42,471 nucleotides of DNA. Source: JAVKBW01 sp964352715 (GTDB lineage Bacteria; Pseudomonadota; Alphaproteobacteria; UBA8366; Aestuariispiraceae). Of the stretch, positions 1 to 7,202 are shown piece by piece. The stretch covers positions 1 to 42,471 of the forward strand of contig CAYGSU010000034.1 of NCBI GenBank assembly GCA_964352715.1, given 5' to 3'. Numbering within the stretch: position 1 is the first letter of the stretch; each line of letters opens with the position of its first letter. The position numbers and the translations under genes are program-made. The notes under the pieces are model-generated. The model had not been told where the DNA came from, searched no databases, and worked only from the letters and a program-made list of their open reading frames with translations.

Positions 1-1260
1 ATGCAATCCTTGTTTGCCCTATCCGGCCGGTATTGGCCTGTCTTTTTCGCACTTGCCGTTCCGGCTTCCGCTTTCGGCCCGGTTCCGATGGGCGTCGCCA
101 TCCTGCTGGCGATGGTGTGTCTTGTCGGCCAGGAACATTCGAAAATGTTTTTTCTGGATTGCTGGACCATGGCGCACCGGTCGCTGCTCGGTCTCGCGAT
201 GATGGTCCTGTTCGCATGCTGGCTGATCAGCTCCGTTGATTCCCTGAATTTCGAGAAGTCGATCGGTACCTGGCTGCGGATGCTGGTTTTTATGGGTATT
301 GCGATCTACGCGTTCCGCATGTTCGACATCCATGCCGATTGCAGGGACCGTTTCAAGAAAGGATCGCTGATCGCGTCCGCATTGGTGCTGACCTATATAG
401 CGCTTGTCCTGATGGGATGGTCCGATCTTTTCAAGCTGATCGAGGCGCTGAAAGGGCAGGAGCTGTCTGTTGTCAATTTCTTCAAGGCGCATGGATCTAC
501 ATCGGTTGTGTTTCTGCCGTTTCTGCTCTGGTCAGGCTGGACGCTGGGTGGGCGCTGGCGGTATCTGGCCGGCCTGAACGTTATCCTGACAGCCATCCTG
601 ATCTACGGCGGGGGTGTGGAACTGTCGCTTTCCGGGTTGGCCGGGGTTATCGGCGCGCTGTTGGCCGTCGGATTCTGCCTTGCTGTCGGATCGGTCAAGC
701 GATCGATCGGCTATGTTCTGTGGATCGCCGCCCTGCTGGCTGCCGCCGGCATCGCCTGGTATGTCGTCTCCATTCTTCCCAAACCGCCTTTTATCGACCA
801 TACGCCCGATCAGGTGCCGTTTGTCGATTCGCATCGCGAGCTGATCTGGAGCTTCGTGCTTGAAGCGCATAAATCGTCGCCGTATTTCGGCTATGGGCCA
901 AACGCCATCAACTATCTTCCAGGCGCGAGCACGGTCATCCAGATCCTTAATCAGGAATATGTTCCTTCGCACCCGCATAACTGGATGGTTGAAACACTGA
1001 CCGAAACCGGCTGGTTCGGTTTTGCCGCCTTGCTGACCTGCGTGGCGTTGCACTTTCGTGGGGCCGTGCGGGGTATCTATATCGACAGGCCCGCTGCCCT
1101 TACGGTTGTCGCCTGTTCGGGTGCTTTCTGGGTCAGCGGGCTGGTCAATTTTTCCTTCTGGACGAGTTGGTGGCAGGTCGCCTATCTGCTTGCCATCATT
1201 GCACCACTTGCAGCAATTCAGTGTCGCAAGACCCTGCCGGACAGAGAGCCGGCACCATAA
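1..1260 (+). CDS. O-antigen ligase/polymerase (Wzy/WaaL-like) family membrane protein
   Basis: The 419-residue protein is strongly hydrophobic throughout, with roughly ten predicted membrane segments. It carries the family signature in its second half: a GYGPNAIN stretch near residue 298, then SHPHNWMVETLTETGWFG around 322-340. The G-x-GPN, HxHN and E-x-G-xxG pattern marks O-antigen polymerases and ligases, which act on undecaprenyl-linked glycans at the periplasmic face of the inner membrane. Whether this one polymerises or ligates cannot be told from sequence. An ATG occupies window base 1, so no ribosome-binding site is visible and the true start could lie upstream. It ends 7 nt before the convergent PhyH gene, with no terminator between them. 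The family call is fairly secure; substrate and role are unknown. Confidence 0.72.
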   Translation: MQSLFALSGRYWPVFFALAVPASAFGPVPMGVAILLAMVCLVGQEHSKMFFLDCWTMAHRSLLGLAMMVLFACWLISSVDSLNFEKSIGTWLRMLVFMGIAIYAFRMFDIHADCRDRFKKGSLIASALVLTYIALVLMGWSDLFKLIEALKGQELSVVNFFKAHGSTSVVFLPFLLWSGWTLGGRWRYLAGLNVILTAILIYGGGVELSLSGLAGVIGALLAVGFCLAVGSVKRSIGYVLWIAALLAAAGIAWYVVSILPKPPFIDHTPDQVPFVDSHRELIWSFVLEAHKSSPYFGYGPNAINYLPGASTVIQILNQEYVPSHPHNWMVETLTETGWFGFAALLTCVALHFRGAVRGIYIDRPAALTVVACSGAFWVSGLVNFSFWTSWWQVAYLLAIIAPLAAIQCRKTLPDREPAP

Positions 1261-1267
1261 TCAGGCT

Positions 1268-2116
1268 TTAGACCGCCCTGACGCCCGGCGGATTCGTGGT
1301 GCCGACATACAGGGCGCCGTTCTGCGCTGCGATAACGCGATTGTGCCAGTCAACAGCCTCGGCGCTCATATCGCTTTCAGGTGGCGGCACCTCTTCGAAA
1401 TGGCCGTACCGATCCTTTCCCCGGACCAGCATCGCGAAATCGGTATCGGCGACAATCTGGCGCATATGCGGCGCCATGTAATTGATCGTCAGGCCGATTC
1501 GCCGGTCGTCGGTGAGGTTGGGCGAGGACGCATGCAACAGCTTGCCGTGATGGAATGACGCCTGGCCGGGCTTCAGTTCGGCATAGGCCGTGCTGGTCTC
1601 GTCAATGTCGATGACGGCTTCCTGACCTCGGGTCAGGGCGTTGGCGTTGTCAAATGTGTCCCTGTGTTCCAGCAGGTCCATTCGGTGCGAACCAGGCACG
1701 AACCGCATGCAGCCATTCGCCCGCGTTACCGGCGAAATCGCGACCCAGCAACTGACCAGCGCATCGTCATCCAGCCCCCAGTATTTCAGGTCCTGATGCC
1801 AGGAGATGAAGGAATGCGACTGCGGTTCCTTGATGAAATAGGTCGACCCCCAGACGAGTATGTCCGGCCCGATGATCGCCTCAACCGCATCAAGAATTCG
1901 CGGATTGATCACGATATCATAGGCGAAACGAAACAGAATATGCGCCTGATTCAGTTGACCCTTGTTGCCGAAGGAAAACCCCTGATGTGACTGTTCCAGT
2001 GATTCCAGTCGAACACGGCTTGCAGTCGCTTCCTCCGGCGTCATGACATCATAGGGAAAATAGAAGCCGTTTTCCTTGTAGGAAGCGGCGAAGGTCGACA
2101 GCGATGGCGTGGTCAT
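1268..2116 (-). CDS. Phytanoyl-CoA dioxygenase (PhyH) family protein
   Basis: This is a 282-residue non-haem Fe(II)/2-oxoglutarate-dependent dioxygenase of the PhyH family. The facial triad is visible as His107 and Asp109 in SWHQDLKYWG and His195 in HHGKLLHASSPN, with Arg206 in the following RRIGLT as the likely 2-oxoglutarate carboxylate anchor. I prefer the ATG at 2116 to one ten codons upstream, because a GGAG lies about 9 nt before 2116 and none precedes the longer start. The length is typical of bacterial PhyH proteins that hydroxylate small molecules. The substrate is unknown. It is divergent from a LysR regulator about 120 bp away, so local regulation by that protein is a reasonable inference. 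Confidence 0.85.
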   Translation of the reverse strand: MTTPSLSTFAASYKENGFYFPYDVMTPEEATASRVRLESLEQSHQGFSFGNKGQLNQAHILFRFAYDIVINPRILDAVEAIIGPDILVWGSTYFIKEPQSHSFISWHQDLKYWGLDDDALVSCWVAISPVTRANGCMRFVPGSHRMDLLEHRDTFDNANALTRGQEAVIDIDETSTAYAELKPGQASFHHGKLLHASSPNLTDDRRIGLTINYMAPHMRQIVADTDFAMLVRGKDRYGHFEEVPPPESDMSAEAVDWHNRVIAAQNGALYVGTTNPPGVRAV

Positions 2117-2238
2117 GAGGAAGGGCTCCGGTTGTTCAATCTGCATAGGAGCAGATTTCAGGGATGTTGAGAAACGCGGTTTGCTCTATCTTGAAATAAG
2201 CTGAACTTACTCATTATTCTGATGCCAAGGTAAATCTA

Positions 2239-3126
2239 ATGCTCAGACGGATTCCTTCACTGAACTGGCTGCGTGTCTTCGAGGCCGCGGCGCGTACGGA
2301 AAGTTTTACCGGCGCCAGCCAGATTCTGAACATGAGCCCTTCCGCCGTCAGTCAGCAGATCAAGGCGCTGGAGAAGCATCTGGCGACCTCGCTGTTCGAC
2401 AGGGGTGCACGGACGGTGACCCTCACCGAAGCCGGTCAGAGCTTTTTGCCGGTGGTTCGGCAAGCCTTGCTGTCTGTGGAAACGACGGCAGCGTCGCTGT
2501 TTGGCCAGCCGCGGGAGGCCGCGTTGGAAGTGCAGTCGGTTCTGATTTTCGCCACATCGTGGCTGGCGCCGCGGCTGCCCGCCTTCGAACGACAGAATCC
2601 CGGCGTCCAGCTTCATATTTCAGGTGATTACAAGGATGTCGATGCGCTGAAGGGTCAGGCCGAGCTTCGGATCGTCTTCGGCGGTGTCCCTCATAGCTGG
2701 GGCGAATCGGACCGGCTGTTTTCCGAAACCATCTATCCGGTCGCCGTGCCGGATATCGCTGCACGCATTCGTTCCGTTGACGATTTGCTGGCGTTCCGGA
2801 TGATCGAAGTCGCCACGCACCGGTCGGGCTGGCTGAACTTTCTTGAAACCGCCGGTGGGCCGGATATCGCCAATGCGACTTTCTGCTATGTCGATACCAG
2901 CGAGATTTCGCTCGCACTCGCCGCATCGGGCTATGGCATCGCCCTTGCCCGCGCCCCGGCTACCGATGGAAAAATCGCCCAGTGCGGCCTGGTCCGATGC
3001 CTTGCGCCGGTCGAACTGAAAAACACCGAGGCCTATCACCTCGTATACCGGAATCTTGTCTCGCTATCGCCGGCTGCACGGCGGTTTCGTGCCTGGCTTC
3101 TGGCGGAAACTGAAAATCAGGGGTGA
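2239..3126 (+). CDS. LysR-family transcriptional regulator (GcvA-like)
   Basis: The 295-residue protein has the LysR layout. An N-terminal winged helix-turn-helix covers about residues 1-65 (LNWLRVFEAAARTESFTGAS, then SPSAVSQQIKALEKHL), and a periplasmic-binding-protein-like effector domain runs from about residue 90. The opening RRIPSLNWLRVFEAAAR resembles the GcvA/AmpR branch. An AAGG about 8 nt upstream supports the ATG at 2239. It is transcribed away from the PhyH dioxygenase gene and probably controls that gene and itself; the effector cannot be inferred. Its 3' end faces the sRNA candidate at 3139-3219, whose terminator lies just past the LysR stop. Confidence 0.9.
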   Translation: MLRRIPSLNWLRVFEAAARTESFTGASQILNMSPSAVSQQIKALEKHLATSLFDRGARTVTLTEAGQSFLPVVRQALLSVETTAASLFGQPREAALEVQSVLIFATSWLAPRLPAFERQNPGVQLHISGDYKDVDALKGQAELRIVFGGVPHSWGESDRLFSETIYPVAVPDIAARIRSVDDLLAFRMIEVATHRSGWLNFLETAGGPDIANATFCYVDTSEISLALAASGYGIALARAPATDGKIAQCGLVRCLAPVELKNTEAYHLVYRNLVSLSPAARRFRAWLLAETENQG

Positions 3127-3138
3127 TGGACGTACGTC

Positions 3139-3219
3139 AAAAAAAAGGCCGCGTCAGACGCGGCCCGAAGTTTAGGGAGGAAACGCCTGTAAGAAGACGC
3201 ATTGTGCGCCGCAGCAACC
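3139..3219 (-). ncRNA. mmgR: MmgR/suhB-type (alpha-r8) trans-encoded small RNA candidate
   Basis: Read on the minus strand, this stretch contains TTTCCTCCCT (3183-3174), the 10-nt unpaired motif I recall as the hallmark of the alphaproteobacterial MmgR sRNA (Rfam suhB). It ends in an intrinsic terminator: an 8-bp perfect stem GGCCGCGT/ACGCGGCC with a CTG loop (3165-3147), then eight T (3146-3139). A short 5' hairpin (GCGCA-CAA-TGCGT) precedes the motif. The 5' end is inferred from a weak -10 (CATAGT, 3231-3226) and gives about 81 nt, close to the 77 nt known for Sinorhizobium MmgR. In Sinorhizobium this sRNA limits PHB accumulation, and here it lies beside phaA. The CCUCCC core could pair with Shine-Dalgarno sequences. 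The motif is recalled, not searched. Confidence 0.72.
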
Positions 3220-3225
3220 CAGGCA

Positions 3226-3252
3226 ACTATGCTGCAATGCAAAATATTGCAA
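3226..3252 (-). promoter_or_regulatory. Putative sRNA promoter with overlapping TGCAAT inverted repeat
   Basis: Reading leftward there is a TTGCAA (-35-like, 3252-3247), a 15-nt spacer and CATAGT (-10-like, 3231-3226). Both boxes are weak and the spacer is short. Superimposed is the inverted repeat TGCAAT-N7-ATTGCA (3233-3251), which resembles the TGC/GCA palindromes bound by PhaR-type PHA regulators. If real, PhaR would compete with RNA polymerase here. This is inference from pattern only. Confidence 0.4.
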
Positions 3253-3324
3253 AGATTAATTCGCACGGCAAGGGAAATATTCTTATATTTCAATGAAAAT
3301 TTGGACGACTGCGAAGAACTCTAA

Positions 3325-3341
3325 TTATTGCAATGCAATAA
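3325..3341. promoter_or_regulatory. Perfect 17-bp palindrome, PhaR-like operator candidate
   Basis: TTATTGCAATGCAATAA is a perfect inverted repeat (8-bp arms around a central base). It lies about 105 bp upstream of the inferred sRNA start and just beyond the phaA terminator. It shares the TTGCA core with the repeat at 3233-3251. No gene starts next to it, so the sRNA is its most plausible target. Confidence 0.4.
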
Positions 3342-3357
3342 GCGCTTCGGAAAACGG

Positions 3358-3387
3358 AAAACGGACCGCTCAAAAGCGATCCGTTTT
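3358..3387 (-). terminator. Intrinsic terminator downstream of phaA
   Basis: The inverted repeat AAAACGGA/TCCGTTTT (8 bp) continues, after one mismatch, into 4 more pairs around a CAAA loop. Read leftward from phaA it ends in TTTT, so it should terminate the phaA transcript about 30 nt after the stop codon. The flanking A and T runs make it potentially bidirectional. Confidence 0.7.
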
Positions 3388-3416
3388 CACGCGTCGTCCT
3401 GTAAAACGTCGTGTGT

Positions 3417-4592
3417 TCAGTCGCGCTGGACACACATGGCGATACCCATGCCGCCGCCGATGCAAAGGGTCGCAAGACCCTTTTTGGCATCGCGCTTCTG
3501 CATTTCGTGCAGCAGGGTGACAAAAACGCGGTTGCCCGAGGCGCCGACCGGATGGCCCAAAGCAATTGCGCCACCATTGACGTTCACCTTCTCGGGATCC
3601 CAGCCCATATCCTTGTTCACGGCGAGCGCCTGCGCGGCGAAGGCTTCGTTTGCCTCGATCAGATCCAGATCGTCGACCGTCCAGCCGGCCTTTTCGAGCG
3701 CCTTTTTGGAAGACGGAATCGGGCCGGTCCCCATGATCGCCGGATCAACCCCGGCCGTGGCCCAGGAAATGATACGCGCCAGCGGTGTGATGCCGCGTTT
3801 TTCGGCTTCTTTCGCCGTCATCAGCACCACGGCGGAACCGCCGTCATTGATGCCGGAGGCATTGCCTGCGGTGACCGTGCCTTCCTTGTCAAAAGCCGGC
3901 CGCAGCTTACCCAGAGATTCGATCGTCGTGCCGTGTTTCGGGTATTCGTCGTCTACCACCACGGTTTCGCCCTTGCGGGTCGTGATGGTCACCGGTGCAA
4001 TTTCATCCTTGAACTTGCCGGCCTTCTGCGCCGCTTCCGCCTTGTTCTGCGATCCGGCGGCAAATGCGTCCTGTTCATCTCGGGTCAACTGCCACTTGCG
4101 GGCCACATTTTCAGCCGTGTTGCCCATGTGATAGCCGTTGAAGGCGCACCACAGACCGTCCTTGATCATCGTATCGACAAAACTCAGATCGCCCATTTTC
4201 TGACCGTTGCGCAAATGGGCGGCATGCGGCGCCAGGCTCATGTTTTCCTGACCGCCGGCAACCACGATGGACGCATCGCCCGCCATGATCGACTGCATGC
4301 CAAGAGCGACCGTCCGCAGGCCGGAGCCGCAGAGCTGGTTCATCGCATAGGCCGTCTTGTCGAAGGGGACGCCGGCTTCAACAGCCGCCTGGCGGGCAGC
4401 ATTCTGGCCGGTGGCGGCCGTCAGAATCTGGCCCATGATGACTTCATCGACGTCTTCTGGTGAAACGCCTGCGCGCGAAAGCGCTTCCTTGATGGCCACG
4501 GCCCCAAGAGACGACGCAGCGACGCTGCTCAAAGCGCCATTGAAGGTGCCGACAGGGGTTCTGGCAGCGCTCGCAATTACAATATCCGTCAT
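3417..4592 (-). CDS. phaA: Acetyl-CoA C-acetyltransferase (beta-ketothiolase)
   Basis: The 391-residue thiolase condenses two acetyl-CoA to acetoacetyl-CoA, the first step of PHB synthesis; the reaction is reversible. The nucleophilic Cys sits in NQLCGSGLRTV near residue 89. The other catalytic motifs are NGGAIALGHPVGASG (active-site His) near residue 348 and CIGGGMGIA (acid/base Cys) near the C-terminus. The length is exactly that of PhaA/AtoB enzymes. GAGGAGAG about 8 nt upstream supports the ATG. It follows phaC in the same direction after 162 nt, and a terminator follows it. Biosynthetic PhaA and general acetyl-CoA acetyltransferases look alike; the neighbourhood favours PhaA. No phaB reductase is in the window. 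Confidence 0.93.
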   Translation of the reverse strand: MTDIVIASAARTPVGTFNGALSSVAASSLGAVAIKEALSRAGVSPEDVDEVIMGQILTAATGQNAARQAAVEAGVPFDKTAYAMNQLCGSGLRTVALGMQSIMAGDASIVVAGGQENMSLAPHAAHLRNGQKMGDLSFVDTMIKDGLWCAFNGYHMGNTAENVARKWQLTRDEQDAFAAGSQNKAEAAQKAGKFKDEIAPVTITTRKGETVVVDDEYPKHGTTIESLGKLRPAFDKEGTVTAGNASGINDGGSAVVLMTAKEAEKRGITPLARIISWATAGVDPAIMGTGPIPSSKKALEKAGWTVDDLDLIEANEAFAAQALAVNKDMGWDPEKVNVNGGAIALGHPVGASGNRVFVTLLHEMQKRDAKKGLATLCIGGGMGIAMCVQRD

Positions 4593-4754
4593 TTTTCTCT
4601 CCTCGCTATCCGGTACGCCGGTTCAACCGGGACGAAATTCCCGACCGACAGGTTTGTTTTGATCTTCTATCCGCCGTTCCGTGCAGCCGATGGTACGGAA
4701 GATGCCGCAGTGCGGCAATACAATAGAACTCTTTAATCTCTGCCTTGATCCATC

Positions 4755-5765
4755 TCAAGCCGCGCCAAGGAATTGTTCGATTTTTGGCCAGACGACGGTT
4801 TTTGCCGACCGGCTGGCCATCATGCCGATATGACCGGCCTTCGGGCGTTCCGTTCGGCAGTCGCGAAGCCGATCCGCCAGCGCGCAGGCGGATGCGGGCG
4901 GGACGATCCGGTCGTCATCCGGTACGACTACAAGGCTGCGGCCTTCAAAAGCTGCTGGATCAACGGGCTTGCCGTCCAGTTTCCAGGTGCCGGCCGCCGG
5001 GCTGTTGTCGCCATACCAGCCGGAAAAGCATTCCCGGGCGACCGGCGCAGCCAGCGGAATGCCATCATTCAGCCAGTCTTCCAGCTCAACGAAGCGGCGC
5101 GCGGCATCGCTGTCCTTCGGCAGGTCGGCAAAGCGACGAAACTTCCGGTAGGCCAGCAGCGGGTCCAGCCCGGCGAACAGACCGTTGATGGCGTCTACCG
5201 GCAATTCCCCGAGAAGGTCCATGATCGGCTGGAAAGCTGCCAGACTGGCCGCCAGGGCCTTGGCCCGTGTCGAATCCTCGGCATGGAAATCCCAAGGAGT
5301 CGCAAGCATCGCCGCGCTGCGGCACAGGCCGTTCAGACGCAGAACAAGGCCCATCGCCAGATTGCCCCCCATGCAGTATCCGACAACCGCCGGCGGTGAT
5401 CCGTCCGCAACCCAGCGATACGCTCTTTCAAGGCGGGCGATGTAGGCGCTCAGATCGAAACGCCTTTCCTGATCTCCGGGGGCGTCCCAGTCCATCAAAT
5501 ATACAGGATGCCCTCTTTCACTCAGCCAGCGGGCGAAACTGCCATCGGTATTCAGGTCGAGGATATAGCCCCGGTTGACCAGAGACGGCACGATGAAAAC
5601 AGGCACGCTGTCGCCCGAAAGTCCATAGGCAAGCAGGCGGCTGGTACCTTCCTGCCACACCACGGCGTCAGCCCGGAACGCAGCGCTGCGGCGCTCGGGA
5701 AAATGACGATAGGCCCGAATTCCGTTCCCCATCTCTGAAAACCGTCGGGTCAGTTCCGTCAGCAC
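4755..5765 (-). CDS. phaC: PHA synthase, class III PhaC-like catalytic subunit
   Basis: This alpha/beta hydrolase-fold protein polymerises hydroxyacyl-CoA into PHA. Numbered from the start used here, the lipase-like box GYCMGG carries the nucleophile Cys131; DDDRIVPP supplies Asp near 285 and AGHIGMM supplies His312. The order and spacing match class III PhaC, and the roughly 340-residue length fits that class and not the roughly 600-residue class I. The start is uncertain. The frame stays open to 6092, but upstream codons overlap phaE and look like its shadow. Family similarity begins at about IDPARLSKAV (near 5792), slightly before the GTG chosen at 5765, so a rare start (ATC or CTG) or an in-frame TTG at 5879 is possible. 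It may be coupled to phaE. Confidence 0.8.
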   Translation of the reverse strand: MLTELTRRFSEMGNGIRAYRHFPERRSAAFRADAVVWQEGTSRLLAYGLSGDSVPVFIVPSLVNRGYILDLNTDGSFARWLSERGHPVYLMDWDAPGDQERRFDLSAYIARLERAYRWVADGSPPAVVGYCMGGNLAMGLVLRLNGLCRSAAMLATPWDFHAEDSTRAKALAASLAAFQPIMDLLGELPVDAINGLFAGLDPLLAYRKFRRFADLPKDSDAARRFVELEDWLNDGIPLAAPVARECFSGWYGDNSPAAGTWKLDGKPVDPAAFEGRSLVVVPDDDRIVPPASACALADRLRDCRTERPKAGHIGMMASRSAKTVVWPKIEQFLGAA

Positions 5766-5793
5766 CGCCTTCGACAGTCTGGCGGGGTCGATC

Positions 5794-6285
5794 TCAGGAT
5801 TGTTTGGCGGGTTTGCGTCGCGATTGTTTCTTTGCGGGTTTTTTTCCGGCTTTGGGTTTGGCGTCTGCGTCTCGCTCAAGTGCTGCGAGCCGGGTTTCCA
5901 GCTCTGCAATGCGGCGCAGGAGAACATCGACATCACCATCGGTCCGGCCAGATGCGCCATCAGGGGCCTTGGACCCAGCCGGGGCGGTGTTTCCTTCGCC
6001 GTGTTCGTCCTCTGATGTCTTTCCGTCATCGGTTGCGCCCTTGCTGCCGTGTGAAGCCATGAAGTCGCCGAACGGGCCGGTGGGCCCGGCACCCTGCAGG
6101 AAAGACAGGGTTGCCTCGCGCCACGCCGAGGTCATCTTCGCCATGGTTTCCATCGTTCCGGGGTCAGCCGCCATGGCGGCGAACTGATCCTGCCAGAGGT
6201 CAAGATACTGTCGGGCCAGCCCTTCGTAATCCGGGCTGGCGGATGAATCGGTTGCGTCGCTCGGCGTTTCTTTGGCTTTCGTCAT
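5794..6285 (-). CDS. Small PhaE-like PHA synthase partner or granule protein
   Basis: The 163-residue hydrophilic protein has an N-terminal helical segment (YEGLARQYLDLWQDQFAAMA, then METMAKMTSAW) resembling the start of PhaE subunits. A low-complexity acidic linker follows, then a short coiled coil (VLLRRIAELETRLAALERDA) and a Lys/Ala-rich tail (GKKPAKKQSRRKPAKQS). Class III synthases work as PhaC-PhaE pairs, and this gene lies immediately upstream of phaC, so a synthase-subunit role is inferred. It is shorter than classical PhaE, and the basic tail could bind DNA or granules as PhaM or phasins do. The ATG at 6285 is preferred over an upstream TTG at 6303. No clear ribosome-binding site is seen. 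Confidence 0.6.
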   Translation of the reverse strand: MTKAKETPSDATDSSASPDYEGLARQYLDLWQDQFAAMAADPGTMETMAKMTSAWREATLSFLQGAGPTGPFGDFMASHGSKGATDDGKTSEDEHGEGNTAPAGSKAPDGASGRTDGDVDVLLRRIAELETRLAALERDADAKPKAGKKPAKKQSRRKPAKQS

Positions 6286-6465
6286 GATGCAAAGTCTAGA
6301 CAATGAGCGTGACCGCAGCCAGCACCAGTTGCAAGATCAGCCATTCGGCGGCAAGTTTGTTTGAACTCTTGGCTTTTTATAGCCATCTGTTATGTAGAGT
6401 AATAGTCGAATTGGGGATTCGTCCATTGGCGGCTCCTTTCTACGAGTCAGATCAGGAACACCGAT

Positions 6466-7146
6466 ATGGCGACTAAAGCCGACACGGGAGACAAATCGAA
6501 AGGCAATGGCGACGCCGCTGCCAGCGCTCCCGTCACGATCAAGAAGTATGCAAACCGCCGTCTCTACAACACGTCGACCAGCAGTTACGTGACGCTGGAT
6601 CATCTGTGTCAGATGGTGAAAGATGAAATCGATTTCGTCGTCTACGACGCGAAAACCGGCGAGGACATTACCCGCGCCGTGCTGACGCAGATTATCGTGG
6701 AAGAGGAATCGAAGGGCCAGAACCTGCTGCCGATCGGTTTTCTGCGGCAGTTGATCGGGTTCTACGGCAACAACATGCAGCAGATGCTGGTGCCGCCCTA
6801 TCTGGAAGCGACGATGCAGTCGTTCTCCAAGAATCAGGAAAAAATGCAGGAGATGATGGAGGGGACCTTTGGTTCGGTCTTCCCGTTTGCGCCGCTTGAA
6901 GAAATGAGCAAGCAGAACATGGCGATGTTCGAACGCGCGTTCCAGTTCTTCAATCCGTATATCGATCCGGATGGCGCCGCAGCGCCGGCGGACGCCACTG
7001 GCGCGAGCAAGGCTGAGCCTTCTTCCGGTGGGGATACCGGAAAAAGCGATGGTAACGACGAAATGCTCGAAAATCTTCGCAAGCAGGTCGAAACCATGCA
7101 GCAGCAACTTGCCTCAATGGGTAAGGATCGGTCGGGATCGTCCTGA
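6466..7146 (+). CDS. phaR: Polyhydroxyalkanoate synthesis repressor PhaR
   Basis: The 226-residue regulator contains the PHB/PHA accumulation DNA-binding domain (about residues 23-85): TIKKYANRRLYNTSTSSYVT, then LDHLCQMVKDEIDFVVYDAK and EDITRAVLTQIIVEEE. A second accumulation-regulator segment (LLPIGFLRQLIGFYGNNMQQ, about 88-115) and a Met/Gln-rich coiled-coil C-terminus follow. PhaR binds DNA and PHA granules and represses phasin and its own genes until polymer is present to titrate it. It is transcribed away from phaE-phaC across a roughly 180-bp shared promoter region, a common alphaproteobacterial layout. The TGCAAT palindromes near 3233-3341 are candidate targets. Confidence 0.93.
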   Translation: MATKADTGDKSKGNGDAAASAPVTIKKYANRRLYNTSTSSYVTLDHLCQMVKDEIDFVVYDAKTGEDITRAVLTQIIVEEESKGQNLLPIGFLRQLIGFYGNNMQQMLVPPYLEATMQSFSKNQEKMQEMMEGTFGSVFPFAPLEEMSKQNMAMFERAFQFFNPYIDPDGAAAPADATGASKAEPSSGGDTGKSDGNDEMLENLRKQVETMQQQLASMGKDRSGSS

Positions 7147-7202
7147 TTTACCGACGATTCCGGCGAAGACCAGTGGCATGAAATTCGGCTAAGCCCGGAC
7201 CG

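Noticed and set aside
4704..4716. GCCGCA-G-TGCGGC palindrome between phaC and phaA as a terminator or PhaR site
   Set aside because: No T-run follows on the minus strand, so termination is unlikely, and it lacks the TTGCAAT core of the other palindromes. A regulatory role is possible but unsupported.
6337..7107. A 256-codon open frame on the minus strand opposite phaR
   Set aside because: It is antisense to phaR, has no recognisable motif, and is explained by phaR codon periodicity.
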